Shown here in pieces: positions 44,161 to 56,984 of a stretch of 64,000 nucleotides of DNA (the stretch's first letter is position 1; each line of letters begins with the position of its first letter). A program made the translations under genes and the position numbers. The stretch covers positions 8,519,044-8,583,043 of the forward strand of contig CM061243.1 of NCBI GenBank assembly GCA_030848705.1, given 5' to 3'. Under the pieces are notes generated by a model. The model made no database searches. It was given only the letters and a program-made list of their open reading frames with translations, and was not told where the DNA came from. The DNA is from Heracleum sosnowskyi. Its lineage: Eukaryota; Streptophyta; Magnoliopsida; Apiales; Apiaceae.

Positions 44161-45126
44161 TTAGCTTAAAACCCGTGCGATGCACGAATTGTTAATTGTT
44201 ATTTTATTTTTTTATTTTTAATATTTTATTAATTGTAATTGTGCAAAAAATAAGTAGATATGTTAAAATAGCTAAACACTTTTAATTAATTAAAAACATT
44301 AAAACAGATTTTAAAATAAATAAGTATGGGTTTGCCCGTTATATTTTTGGAAATGAGGGGTTTTAGTAAGAAAAAATAAAAAATATAACATATATTAAGT
44401 TTAAAAAGGTAAATGTTCGTGATATTTTTGAAAAATGAGGTTTTAAAATTTAATAATTAAAAGTATTTAAATACGTTTTAAAATAAATAAGTAAATGGTT
44501 TCTTATGATATTTTTAGAAAAAGAATAGATTTTAGTGAGAAAAATATAAAAAGTAAATTGTAAAAGGAAATTTCCCGTGATATATTTAGAAAAGGAGAGA
44601 CTTTGTTAGAAAAAATATATAATGTGTTTTAGTTAAAAAGATAATTGGTTATAAATATGTATTTGATTATTTATATTTTAATATTTCTAGTAATTGCATT
44701 TGTTAAGAAAAATAAGTAGACATGTTAAAATAGGTAAACTTTTAAAAAATAATTATAATATTAAAATAGGTTTTAAAATAAATAACTAAATGTTTGTCGG
44801 TGATATTTTTGGAAAATGAGAGGTTTTAGTAAGGAAAAATAGAAAAACTAACATGTTTCAGTTTAAAAAGGTAATTGACCGTGATATATTTGAAAAAGTA
44901 GGGGAATTTGTTAGAAAAAATAATGTATTTTAGGTGAAAAAGGTAATTGGTTATAAATAGGTAATATTACTATTTAATAATATATTTCTATAAATAAGTA
45001 AGGTTAATTAAGTAAAAACACGAAGTACAGTTAATTAAGGGCAATTAAGTAAAATCACAATGTACCATACCGACCAACCAAACTTTTAATGTTTCGTCTA
45101 TTATATAATAGAATTGATAGTATAGA
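44161..45126 (-). mobile_element. Helitron H7 (non-autonomous)
   Basis: It opens TTAGCTTAAAACCCGTGCG (first base of the CTAG end changed), has the hairpin, and ends AATAGAATTGATAGTATAGA at 45126. It directly follows H6 and is closely similar to H4 and H5. Confidence 0.75.
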
Positions 45127-45470
45127 AGGATTTTTTTTCTTTTTTTTTTTGACAAATAAGAAATTTTATTAGCATAAATCCGTTTTTAAAGCAACATCCA
45201 CTTCAATAGGAACAGAACTACTATCGAAATATCGATCTGGAAAAGAATATGATTTAATGTAACGTAAAGCTAGCTTGGATCTACTGTATGTTAAATATGA
45301 TACGGCTTGAAACACAAAAGAACAAATTGTCACACGGAGATACAGCCAAACTAAGCCTAATTAGTGTTCTCTTATTTTCGGACATGCCATATGAATTTTG
45401 TCATTAGCGTTCACTTATTTTCTGAAAGATTTTTTTTATGAAAAGTAATTAGCGTCGAATATAAAGAATA
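45127..45470 (-). mobile_element. Probable LINE 3' end with poly-A tail
   Basis: On the minus strand the sequence runs into TAATAAAATTTCTTATTTGTC followed by an A-rich tail (plus-strand T run at 45129-45151). This wording is typical of plant L1-type LINE 3' ends. No ORF2 sequence is visible, so it would be strongly 5'-truncated. Confidence 0.4.
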
Positions 45471-45476
45471 AGAGTA

Positions 45477-45731
45477 AATCTTGGCATTACTATAAAAAGT
45501 CACTACAAAATTTACTATTCTTATTTTAGGAATGATAGGATTGATAGTGGCCCACCTCTTTTAGAAGTTATGTGTATATCTTCAATCAATATTCTTATTT
45601 TAGGAATGATAGTGGTCCACCTCTTTTAGAAGTTATGTGTATATCATCAATAGAATAATAGTAACTGTCGTTTTAAGGTAGTTAATAACTCCTAAAATGA
45701 CCGTAGTGACTTTTGTAATGATGCCAAGATT
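45477..45731. mobile_element. Foldback MITE, TA-flanked
   Basis: Terminal inverted repeats of about 30 bases: AATCTTGGCATTACTATAAA at the left and AATCTTGGCATCATTACAAA on the other strand at the right, both continuing into AGTCACTAC. TA dinucleotides flank it. It contains a direct repeat of about 65 bases (TTCTTATTTTAGGAATGATAG at 45528 and 45590). Superfamily not assigned. Confidence 0.7.
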
Positions 45732-46074
45732 TATTCAAAGAATAAAGATATGTGTCTAAAATTAACTCCATTTTCTCTTTATAAACCCTACCATATTGCA
45801 CTTAACTTAAGATCCAATTCCTTTTAAGATTAGAATAGGTTTTATTAGAATAAAAATGGGGCATGGAGCCCTCTTTAATTCCTTTTGTTGGAGATAATAA
45901 ATTTCAAAATATTTTAATATTTACACATATGGTCTTCAATAAGATTTAAATCTTTAAATTTTTGATAATTAAGTATGAGGGATATTTGGGTAAGTGTCAA
46001 AACTTGTACATAGGAAAATTTTAAAATACTGGTGACTTTTTGTACAAAATTTTAGATAGTTTTTTGGTAGTACT
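45732..46074. other. Intergenic, nothing recognised
   Basis: AT-rich DNA without coding signal or clear repeats. Confidence 0.4.
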
Positions 46075-47190
46075 TAATGTTTTGCAGACAGAGGAATGTT
46101 GGAGGAGGGTCTATAGGGTGGCCTCGATCGTATCAAAATCACAAGTCGAAAGTTATAAATGAATGGATGGAACATCATGACATATGACTATATGAGAGTA
46201 CGAAGCCAAATTAGTCTTTGTTTGCTGCTGCTTCGTCTTCTATCCACACCCGTATTAATTCCATCTATTCTGAATTTTCTTGAATGAGCGGAGCCTACCC
46301 TTCCTAGTTTCCATCCCCCATGTTACATGCAACCTACAATGGCACATGGGGCACTGTGTGGACTCTTGGCAGCAAGCAATTGCAAATTTGCAATATGCAT
46401 GCATTTATACTCTCGTCACCTGCAAATCTGCAATCCTGTATGCCTATACATGCTTTGTTATCCGAACTTGATAAAATTCTAAATACTTTACATGTTTTAG
46501 TGTTCAAGCTCTCATAATTAGTTGTCTCCGACAGGTGTGTCGGCTGGTTGAGATCCGGATATTTAAAATTTATTATTCCGAAATTTCAGATTCAATTCTA
46601 ATTGGATACATGAATTATAAGTGAAACACTAGAATTAATCAAAATACGCATAACTCGCCTGATACCTGATAAAATCTAAATAATTAGTAAAAAAAAACAT
46701 GTAATTTAGCATTACCCTGAGATTTCAAATTTTGTATCAGAGCAATATTTGTAAAAGATGGTAAAATATCTTCCAACACACACGAAAGCTCAATGGGAGC
46801 TAGAGACAAAGGAGTGAAGTTGATCTGCCTATCTAAATATATTGACAGTCCAACATTACTCCCCATTGTGATAATTGTGTTCATTTTGCACCTCAGTCTT
46901 CCAACAGTACATTGACCAATACATGTAATCATTTTTGCCAGCACAAACCTCACCCTTTTTTGGAAATAAATTACGGTTAATTAATTTATTTATTATTTTC
47001 CTCTTATTGAGGAAACTGCTTTAGTACTTACAAACGATTTTAAGTTGTAGAATATATCTTAGAGCAGTCCTTAATTTTCACGTTGAAATTGGTTTATGCA
47101 TTGATGTCCATGCATATATATAAATATAACAAGATTCCTTAATTTTTACTTTCCTTCTTTCTTATCTTTCCAAGTGTTGGTGCTAAGCAA
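46075..47190 (-). repeat. Diverged inverted duplication, left copy
   Basis: The reverse complement aligns in order with 52640-53340. Shared blocks include GTTGGTGCTAAG, GTTGGAAGACTGAGGTGC, CATGGGGGATGGAA/CATGGGGATGGGA, ATTAATACGG and CCATTCATTTATAA. It is interrupted by a SINE-like insertion (46523-46679) and an extra block at about 46985-47160. An 89-codon minus-strand ORF at 46684-46953 is not kept in the other copy, so I do not treat it as a gene. Confidence 0.65.
46523..46679 (+). mobile_element. SINE-like insertion with 9-bp target duplication
   Basis: ATAATTAGT occurs just before (46514-46522) and after (46680-46688). The 157-base insert has a box-B-like ATTCAATTC about 45 bases after a weak box-A-like GGCTGGTTGAG, as in tRNA-derived SINEs. 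The tail is AT-rich (GATAAAATCTAA). It is absent from the matching inverted copy near 53 kb, supporting insertion. Confidence 0.5.
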
Positions 47191-47742
47191 TATACTATTT
47201 CAAACTTTCAGTTGTGCTTGAAAAGTAACTTATTCATTTTTGAATAATAATAGAAGTACCGAAATAAGATATAAAATTGAGGTACAAAATGATGTGAAGT
47301 TGCTGGTATGTTAATTCGAAATATTTTAATTAATGGGAATGATATGAATATATAGTGGAGTCATTTATTTATAACCAATAAGATAAGAATACGTGTCATT
47401 TTGTATTTATTTTTGTATCCAATTCGACACATCTAGCTTTATTCATTTTCTTATTATAAAGTTGTATACTACAATTTTTTGGTTCCCTTATCTTCTTAAT
47501 CATTGTCATAATTAAACATTATTAGTTGCATTGTACTTTGTTAATTAAGTGAAGCTTAGGTTTAAGTAGGTTGTTCTTGAATTGAAAAATATATGGTGTG
47601 TAATTTACGAATCACAAGTAAACTGTGGGGTTGTATTATTGATATACCTACCTTCATTGTTTAATGGGGAGTGTAAACTGTGTAGCACTATATGATTGTA
47701 TACTAAATCTGTTAAACTTGATAACAATTATATTCCTTATAT
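47191..47742. other. Intergenic, nothing recognised
   Basis: AT-rich sequence; no frame or repeat of note seen. Confidence 0.4.
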
Positions 47743-47948
47743 TACTGCTAGAAAAACGTCAATAGATATCGGGTAAAAATCGATGTCTGGCAATTTTTGA
47801 ACTGATGTCTTTGTTGGTGTAGAGATATGTCCAATGCTTTGACATCGGTTTTTGCCCGATGTATTAGATCATTTTTGACATCGTTTATTGACATCAAACT
47901 GATATTATAAATAAACTGACATCGTTTATTGACCTTTTTCTAGTAGTA
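47743..47948. mobile_element. Foldback MITE with CTAGAAAAA termini (CACTA-like?)
   Basis: Left end TACTGCTAGAAAAACGTC and right end (other strand) TACTACTAGAAAAAGGTC match in 20 of 22 bases, continuing to CAATA. Inner arms are also palindromic (ATCGGGTAAAAATCGATGTC against GACATCGGTTTTTGCCCGAT). CTAGAAAAA termini resemble plant CACTA-derived MITEs, but no 3-base target duplication could be shown. Confidence 0.7.
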
Positions 47949-49465
47949 TATACTAATTAACTCAGTTTATACTAATTAACTCAATCAATATCAAATTTAC
48001 TTAAAAAACTTAAGCATCTTCAAATGTGGTTTTTATAATTTCATTATAATAATTAAATACACTCACGCATCCGATTACGAAACTTAGATTTTTAAAGAGA
48101 GCGAGAGTTTCATTGAAGTTTAACGAGAAGACTAACTTGTAAGGGTTAATTCGATCACTCGTAAGTTAAAAAAGAAGACGCAAAGGTCTGGTTGTTTTAC
48201 GCCAAAGTATCATCCCCTTCCTGAATCATGGGATGGAGGGACAAGCAATAATTTGCGAACCAAGGAATATATAATAGGCAGCCACGTTAACTACATAATG
48301 CATCTTCATCATCACTGTTACACACATACTCTATGCCTACGCTTCACATGGTTAATTATTTCGAGGTCTTTTGAATTTATATAGACATGTAAATGTATTC
48401 GTCCTTAATAATTATTCATTCATAATTTATGCTAGGGTTTCACATGCTCTCTTTTCGTCCTCATTAATCAGGACAAATAAATTACGCAAATTTGATCAAT
48501 AAAATCATAGGCACTATAGTTTTAAGGTGGGCGTCCCAATCATTTCATCGTAAATATTTGTTACAAAAACCCATAATATTTACTGTAGTGCTATCCTCTT
48601 TAATAAGTTAGAAAGCTTAAATTTCCTTAAAAATAAGGTAAATATGTTCTGTATTTAATTATTAAAGTTAAATATTTCAGCTTTCTTGTTATTGTATGTA
48701 ATTATTAATTACAATTTTTATTTTTTTTGGTATTGTAAATGAAAATATACATTATCAACACCAAAATAATTAGAACAAGCTACATTTACCAGGAAAAAAC
48801 ACAGACAAGAAAAAAGTACAGGAAAACTTGAGAAGGGCAATGCCTATAATGAGAGCTAGAGTGAACTTTGTGTTTTTTAGTTATATCTTAACAAAGCTAA
48901 ACTTCTATTTTATACTTAATTATATGATTAAAACGGAAATTCGAACTGATCATCCTAATTAATATCTTACCAACTGGTATTTTTTGGTGTACACGGAAAA
49001 ACTAAATAAACATCTATTTCTGATCTCGCCATTTGCTTTTAAGCAAAAAATTGTCAAGTTATTATATATTCTTCACTTATTAAAATTGTTAACATATATA
49101 AGTATAATTAATAGTACTATTTTAAACTCTTTTACAGATCAAAGAAACGACGCCGTACAGAGATTTATTACAAAACCCAAATAAAGTTTAAAACGCCAAA
49201 TTCATAGTTTTCCGTCTTTTCCCACCTTGATCAATCTTATTTATAACCATCTCGCACTCCCTTTAAAATCAAGAAAGCACACAAGTTCAGAATTAAGCCA
49301 GAGTCTACGGACAACATAAACAATCCTACCAACACCCCCATCATAACACCGCTTATGCATCCAGATATTCCACCAGCACCACCATATTAGTTCCGCTTAC
49401 TACAAAAGTTCGTATTAAACCAAACATATTCGGTATATCACATTCGATAAATAAAAATTTATTCA
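47949..49465. other. Intergenic and presumed promoter/leader of the TORTIFOLIA1-like gene
   Basis: AT-rich, no supported coding frame. The last about 200 bases before 49466 become CA/CT-richer and less AT-rich (CACCCCCATCATAACACC), as plant 5' leaders often are. I cannot fix a TATA box. Confidence 0.35.
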
Positions 49466-51925
49466 ATGGCAGCAAAAAATTCGACAAACCAAGGCATGTT
49501 AACTGAACGTGACTTCAAGCAACATGTCCTCTCTTGTCTTACCAAACTCTCCGACCGTGACACTTACTCTTCCGCTGCAACCGAGCTCGAATCAATCGCG
49601 AAAAATCTTAAACACGACAACATTCCGCCTTTCGTTGCCTCCATCACAGCCACGGACTCTTCAGACAAGTCACTTGTCCGAAAACAATGTGTAAAATTAA
49701 TCTCAATTATTTCTGAGTGTCACGGAAACCTTATTTCTCCTCATCTCTCGAAAATTTTATCGTCCATTATTCGTCGCCTTTGTGATCCAAACTCTGCAGT
49801 GAGGTCCGCTTGTATCACTGCCATTAGCTCCATTTCGAGTCATATCACTAAGCCTCCATTTAGTCTGATTGCGAAGCCTATTGTTGATGCTTTAGTTACA
49901 GCTCAGGAGATGAATTTTCAGAGCGGAGCTGCGTTGTGTTTAGCTGCAGCCATTGATGGATCGCCTGATCCTGAACCGGTGTTTCTGAAAAGAGTCATGC
50001 AGAGATTGGAGAAGTTGTTGAGGTCAGAGTGTTTTAAAGCGAAAGCGGCTTTGTTAAGTGTTTTCGTAAGTGTGATTGGAGTTAATGGCGCTTTGAGTCA
50101 ACAAGGAGTGAGGAATTTGGTGATTTGTTTGGTTGAGTTTGTGAGTAGTGAGGATTGGGGAGCGAGGAAGGCAGCTGCAGAGGCGCTGGGGAAATTAGCG
50201 CTTGTTGAGAAAAATTTGATGATCGAGTACAAGGTGTCGTGTTTGAAGACATTTGAGGCCAAACGATTCGATAAGGTTTGGTTTTATCTTTGGTTTTAGT
50301 ATAAATTTTTCAATTTACCAAGTTATATTATGTACTTAAGATTCCGATTTTAGTAGAAATATGATTAGACATATGTTAGTTCTGTTGGTATTCTACTAGA
50401 TTGATTTTTGTACTTGGATTTTGATTTGACGATATGGTCCATATGGATGTATCAAAATGTGGATTAAGTATCTTTCTGGAATGGTGCAGGTGAAGGTTGT
50501 GAGGGAGAGCATGAATGAGATGGTAAAAGCTTGGAAAGAATTGCCGGATGAACTCAATGACGTCTCTCCGGCTCCCAAATCTCAGTCTGCTTCTAATGGT
50601 ATGCCCTTTTTATCCTCACAAACCATATGTTTTTTATGAGAAAAGTATATATGATATGTGCTGTTCTGATGAGGAATAAAGCATTTGTATTCACCGACTT
50701 GGTAGCATTTATAAAAATTTATGCTCTCTCTGGATTGTAGTGAAAAATTGTATATTTGAATAGACGGTTGCTTTGTTTCAGAAAGTTGATAATTCGAGGT
50801 GATAGGTTTTGGCAGTTCCTTAATTAAATTTATCTGTTTTTATAGAATTGGCTAGTGAAGGACAAAATCTACCTAGCTCAAAAAAGTCTAGCACCGGTAG
50901 CTCTGTAGCTCCGCAAGGAAAACAGAATCACAGCTTGGTTAGTGATGCCCCTCAAACCAATGATTCGTCCCTTGTCACTGCTGGTAAAACAAGTCTCAAC
51001 AAAACAGCTCCAGCAATGTTCCGAAAGCTTGACCGGATGATGCCTGCTAATCAGAAAAGTAACATTGCCACTCCTGTTAGTGCAGTTTCTGTGGGAAGCA
51101 ATTGGAATGAAAAGGTATTTGACAACTCCGATGAAAAGAAAAACAGAATTGATGTGTCCAGAGCTAGGTCAGTCGCGGTTCTGTTTCAGGATAATGTGTC
51201 TGAATCTAGTGTAGTAGCTAGAAATGACACAGAGGATGTTTTCAGAAATGAGAAAGAGGTTGAGAATCTATCAGTGATCCAAAAGCAGCTCCTTCAGATC
51301 GAGAATCAGCAGTCCATTCTGTTAAATATACTTCAGGTAAATTTTTAGTCCTTCCAACAGGCTTCACAGTCTATCTTAAGACTTGGTCAAATAGTACTAA
51401 ACTCAATGATTTGGTAAATTGTACTAGTAAAGTTGACTAAACTGAACATCTTCGTCTGCAGCTTACTAAATAATGTATAGAAATAATGATTTTTAAGAAT
51501 CTCATTGTGCCTGCTATTCTTCTGGATATATTAGAATTCATTTTAATAATTGTTCCCCTCCCATTCTCGTTATAATGTAGGGATTTATTGGTACCTCCCG
51601 AAACGGAATGCATGCACTGGAATCACGAGTTCATGGCCTAGAGTTGGCCTTGGATGAGATTTCATATGAATTAGCTGTGCCAACTGGAAGAATGTCAAAT
51701 ACCAACTCCTCAATGAAAATGTGTTGTAAGTTACCGGGAACAGGTTTCATAAGTTCCAAGTTTGGGAGAACAAACTCCCCGCTGCTTGCTGTCCACAACA
51801 TGTCTGATGAAAATTGCAGATCAAGTACACATAGGTTGAAGGATAGAAGATTTCAGCTACAAGGTGATTGTGGGTTTATTCTGAACCCATTAGCCGAGGT
51901 CCAAGATTACTCTCATAGGTCATAG
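49466..51925 (+). CDS. TORTIFOLIA1-like (TOR1/SPR2 family) microtubule-associated protein, 4 exons
   Basis: Predicted exons 49466-50275, 50490-50598, 50846-51336 and 51581-51925 give 584 residues; all junctions are GT..AG and phases agree (0, 1, 0). Residues about 15-270 are HEAT-like helical repeats (CDPNSAVRSACITAISSIS, EDWGARKAAAEALGKLAL). A Ser-rich linker follows (about 305-450), then a helix (VIQKQLLQIENQQSILLNILQ) and the family's C-terminal coiled coil (ALESRVHGLELALDEISYEL), ending in the NPLAE motif typical of the family. TOR1/SPR2 proteins bind cortical microtubules and minus ends and control directional growth; shorter TORTIFOLIA1-like paralogs of this length exist in most plants, so I do not name a specific one. 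No defects seen. Confidence 0.9.
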
Positions 51926-52227
51926 GACACAATCACACTACAGGCTTTCTCAAAGAGAGTCTAAATAAATGTTCCACGGTACAGTGTGACATATCAATCA
52001 CTAAATTATGTACAATGTATTTTGCTGAGAAAATTTCGCTATAGTTCCAAGATTACTGGTTAGGAACAAAGGCGAATGGATGTATATAGAGAGGACATAT
52101 TGTACTTCCTCTTTATTTAATTTTTACATACTAAAGTTGGAATGATACGTTAGCACATCTGCACAATATAGGCAAGTTTACATGAAAGATCGCCACTTTT
52201 AATAACTTTGTTACATCGAAGGTTAGT
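51926..52227. other. 3' region of the TORTIFOLIA1-like gene and spacer
   Basis: Probable 3' untranslated region; no motif recognised beyond AT-rich sequence. Confidence 0.4.
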
Positions 52228-52408
52228 TATTTTAAGAGAGGATGCTCTTCCACAGACACGGTTGGATACCAACCAACTACCGCTATGAAACATAGTGGCA
52301 GCAATCATCTACCGCAATGAAACATACGACAGTCGTTATGATACACAGTGGCAGGTGGTTGATATTCACCAATGACTGTGGACCAAATCCCTTTAAAATA
52401 ATATGTTT
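52228..52408. mobile_element. Foldback MITE
   Basis: Left arm TTATTTTAAGAGAGGATGC..CCACAGACA and right arm (other strand) TTATTTTAAAGGGATTTGGTCCACAGTCA are inverted repeats of about 30 bases. Inner sequence has further inverted parts (ACCAACTACCGC, CACAGTGGCAGGTGGTTG). It is 3' of the TORTIFOLIA1-like gene. Confidence 0.55.
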
Positions 52409-52639
52409 GTTTGTAGTTGACATAATTTATATAGTTTTCAATCGAAAACTTGAAAAATAATGATGTCTAGTTGTCTACATTATTGTTTCCGAATATTATA
52501 CACTTGGTACAATCATAGAGCTAAACAATATACAAATACTTGTAAATTGTACATAACAGCCCATAAGATACTTTTCATTTTTCAACTCCGCAATATTATT
52601 ATCTATCACTTGCTTTATTTGATTAAGTTACCTCTGTTT

Positions 52640-53340
52640 TCCTCCCCTTAGCACCAACAGTTGGAAAATAAATAATCGCGATCATTTAGTGTTGAAAAAA
52701 GGGAGAGATACTAATGGCATATATGAGTACACACACACATTGGTCAAGGTAATGTTGGAAGACTGAGGTGCAAAATCAATGGCCCGGATGGCTGATGGTG
52801 GGTAATGTTGCAGTGTCAACATTTAGATATCGGAAAGAGACAGACAAACTCACTTCCTGTCTCTAGCTGCTGCTACACAGCTTTCGTTCCAATTGTGTTC
52901 CTGAAAAACGAAAGAGCTTCTGCTATACTTTAATGGTTACCTATTTTTTTGTCGATAATGAGAAAATCAGAGTCGAATCTCAATAACAACATCATGTGTC
53001 TTGCGATAATGGCATTTCTATTTAGTATTTAGTAGTGAATGTATAAGTTCATGCACATTGCTGCTACGAGTCCATACACTACCCATGTGCAATGTCTGGG
53101 CATGTAGCTAAAAAATAACATGGGGATGGGAGGTTCATTCATGTAGAAACTTCAGAAACGATGAAATTAATACGGATGTGGATGGAAGAGGGAGTAGAAA
53201 ACAAAGACTAATTTGGCACATATGTAATGCGCCATTCATTTATAATTTTGGACTTGTGAGAGTGAGAGGAGGCGACCTTGTAGTCTAGCCTTCTCCGACA
53301 TTCCTTCCTGTAGATAAACCCTATGTTGTACATTTTTTCG
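52640..53340 (+). repeat. Diverged inverted duplication, right copy
   Basis: Counterpart of 46075-47190 in opposite orientation (see that entry). It lacks the SINE-like insertion. Neither copy has a conserved reading frame across the aligned blocks. Nature unknown: either two copies of an unrecognised mobile element or duplicated non-coding sequence. Confidence 0.65.
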
Positions 53341-56300
53341 AACATAAATTTCCTTTCGAATGCACCTAAGTTTAGGATGATTTGGAGATATATGTGCTCG
53401 GAGCTGCAGAAGGGTTTTCAACATTGATCAGTCTCTTAAGGCTTTAGTGGTGACAAACCAACCTAAAAATATATATATATGAAATGCTTCCTCAGCCCCA
53501 AACCTTGAGCCCAATACACTAAAAGCCCAAACCAGTTTGGTGCACCTCACAACTCTATTACCAAACACACCCCAAGCCCAAGAAAATGTTAAACTTTGAA
53601 AGAGATGTTTTCTAAAATAGCATGCAATACACGTTTATTTTCTTAAAACTTACGAAATATGACCCAAGCATAACAATGTGAACGCAAGGTTTCCTCCTAC
53701 TGCCGCTAAACGAGGCCAATGTCTCCCGCTGCCCTCAATTTCTTACTCCTATGTCCGTTTCCGTGTATTGAAATTAGACTGTTATTAGCATATATCTAAG
53801 ACTAAGATAACACAAATGCACAATCAAATCATCAAGATTATGACCACTCACCTAAATTCTTTCGATAAGTTATGTAAAGCCATCATTCACCTTGAACCTA
53901 GTGCTGAATTAGTTCAATTAGAATGTCTAGTTAAAGTTGGTGTTCTTGCAACTGGGAATGGGAACGAGGTGACAAATTTTGGTTTTCGGATTTTTTTTTT
54001 GTGTTTGTTTTTGAATATTATGTATATAAGAATAATATTTCAATAACAAATTGTTTTTCGATTTGATCGAATCATTTTCGTGTCACTTTCAAATCTATTT
54101 CGATAAATTATAGAAAAATATCATCTTACAAAATGTGTCTAATATTAACGCCCTAAAACAACTACAATTTTCCACAAATTCTTAAAAACTGTGCAAGAAA
54201 CATTAACCCTTGATTACTTCAACCAAGGTTAGATGTTGACTTCACTAATCTAGTTTATTAGCCACATTAACTTGAAATAATACTAATACACTTCTTCAAC
54301 TTTTTTGAAACTACAGCTGCAGGATCAAGAGTTTTGGAAGGACTTTAATTTTTATTTCGATTTTGAAATTTACAGTTCTAGACTCGATTAGATTGCAAAT
54401 TAGTTGTGAAATCTTTAGTTGGTTTAATAAATTGCAAGATATAAAGGTAGCTTGAAGATTTGAAATGGTCCCATAAAACGGGTCTAACTTCCTGATGTAA
54501 AAGCTATGAATTGTTTACAAGAACTAGTGAAAGGATGGGAATATATCTTATCCTCTCCACCTTTATTCCATACTAAAGAGATCCTTTTTCAAATTCTAAC
54601 AAGCTAATGATTCTTATCAAGAATTTTTTTGTTATAGAGACAGAGTGTTCAAATTCTCTGCAGTAGAACTTCCCTGTCAACTTTCCAAGTCCCTTGCGGC
54701 CTTTACCTTGCATGTTGCATTCATATGTGATTGGCCGCTAGAATCATCATGATGATTTTCTTCCGATAAACTTGCGGTCATGTTATAACAAATCTCGTGA
54801 ATGAGCGAGAGAGAGATAACGGAGATTCATACAGATTTTAGACAAAACGATAATGTTAACAATAACAGGTGGAGTTTGGTCAACAAATCCTATAGTAATG
54901 CCAGTTGTGGGGATGACAACACTAGTATTAAACAAGTAAATAAGCTTAAATTATACTAATCAAAGAATCAATCATAGAAGACAAACCTTAATCGACCATA
55001 TTAAAAAACAGACATTAAATCTATCTTGATGACATAAAGAATTTCACAATACATCTTTAAAATGTACCTTGTCATCTTAATTACTCGAATCCACATTAAA
55101 ATTATACATATGGGTACGCCCGCCAACCTTTACAGGCTTTTAGGACCTGTACTTTACACTAAACCACACATGTGGAGCTGCACAAAGTTTGGGTTTTGAA
55201 TTTTAATGACTGTCAACAAGTGAGTTTGTACATGGGATTATGCCTTATATTATGGATTAAGGGTACTTAATTACTCACTAACTGCTACTTTATGTCCTAA
55301 ACCAAGCTGATTTTCAAAGTTATGACTTGCTGTTTCGGAGGTACAGAGGCTAGACAAAGCAGGCAAGTGACTTATATAATTTTAACTTATATATTCATCA
55401 AGATATTCTTTTATGCTTTGAAAAGTTTTTTCTTTTTTGTTTGTCTTTTTTTATTTTCTGGATATGCTAGATAAATCAATCGTTTTATCTTGATTATTAT
55501 TAGAAATATATTGTATTATGTGTCCAGAAGTATTTTCGGCTGTGGTCCACAACAGAACAATTAGATATGACCATCCGGTTAGTGAAAGAATCTTAAATAT
55601 ACGATGAGATAGCTCAAGTGTCAGAGCTTATTTTTTGTCATTTCAGGTCTTGGTTCGTCTAAATAGTAAAAAAAAAAAAAACTACAGATTTTTTTTTGCT
55701 ATATATGATAGAACACATCATTTTGTTGGGATTTTGTTATAAGATACTCCATATTTTATGGCTGAACACAATATTTCATTGTAAAATATTCTGTTTTATG
55801 TTCTGTTCAGCTGCAAAATGAGTATTTTTGTGATTTATTGTAATAATTAAAGAACCATGATTTTTTGTAAAATAAACTACGCAATTTTGCGTACTTTGAT
55901 TAATTATAATAATTATGAAAGATAAAATTTAATTTTTCTTCCCATTTTTCATAAAAAGTTACACTAAATTAGTAGATAAATTAAATGTGACGTAGAACAC
56001 TATAAGCAAATACCTAATTCTGACCTATTTATTTAATAAACACAAAATGTAATCATGATTTTTGGAGTCGAAATGGATATTCCACTCCCCTGTGTGAATA
56101 ATTGAATATAGTGGCCGCTCAATGAGGAGGGGAGGATCTTCTGCGCTCCGATTTGAGCCAATATTTTGAAAATTATTAAAATAAAAACTGTAATTTTCAA
56201 TTGACTTTGGAAAAAATAATTTAAATACAAATTCAAGACTCAGTCCTGTTTAAAAAAATTAGTGGATAAAAAGGTTTAAAATCGTAGCACTGAATTTATT

Positions 56301-56984
56301 TAATAATCTGCAAGTGATATTTTAACGATCATAATTGGAGACATGGATAGTGGTGGTTGTACGTACATGGTAAGTAATTTGGGTTGAATTCTAGACCACA
56401 TCGCTTGTTAGGTGAACTTGACCTAATTCGGTCACTAATCACTATCAACTTTGTTTCTTTATTTTATTTTTTTTATTTTTTTTAAAAAATTATTATAAAT
56501 TAGTAGCGATTGAAAATTTTAGTCTCGTAAATTTTTAATACACGGAGAGTTAAATTGCAACGGATTACATGAAAACAAAGTCTATTTTTAACTTACTCTA
56601 ATGTTCTGTTTTGGAGTGAAATTGATATTTAGTTTGAAAGACAATATTTTAGTATTAAAGAGATGAAAGAAGAAGGTTTTAGCATAAATACGCAAAGATG
56701 TAAAACAAGAAGAAATGAGCAAAAACAGACAGTGAGAATTAAACAACTAAGCTAGCTTAGGCAGTAATTATTACTTACATATTGTGGTTAGAAACTCAAT
56801 TTTGTGCCCAACTACTACAAGATTAACATAATGGGAATCTTAATTAGAGATAAGATGAATTGATCACGAGCCAATCCAACGACAAAGGGTAATTTAATAC
56901 TACAAGTAGTCTATTTGTGTTGTTATAACCTCCACAAATGACAGATCCACTTCAATTAATACTACTTAATTACCTATTCAAGTA
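53341..56984. other. Intergenic, no gene supported
   Basis: Short frames occur (for example 53816-54046) but none has recognisable domains, splice structure or codon signal I can support. Composition is AT-rich throughout. No inverted repeats of note were recognised. Confidence 0.45.

Noticed and set aside
23740..45126. CCCGTGCGATGCACGG repeats read as MITE terminal repeats or as a satellite
   Set aside because: The motif occurs at one end only, next to CTAG and opposite a fixed TCTATAC-type end, which fits Helitron termini better.
46684..46953. Minus-strand ORF of 89 codons
   Set aside because: The matching inverted copy near 52.7-52.9 kb does not keep the frame, and no domain is recognisable.
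52730..52920. Possible microRNA hairpin in the inverted duplication
   Set aside because: I could not fold a convincing precursor by eye and found no match to microRNA sequences I know.
53816..54046. Plus-strand ORF of 76 codons
   Set aside because: AT-rich end, no homolog recognised, no splice partners; chance ORF likely.
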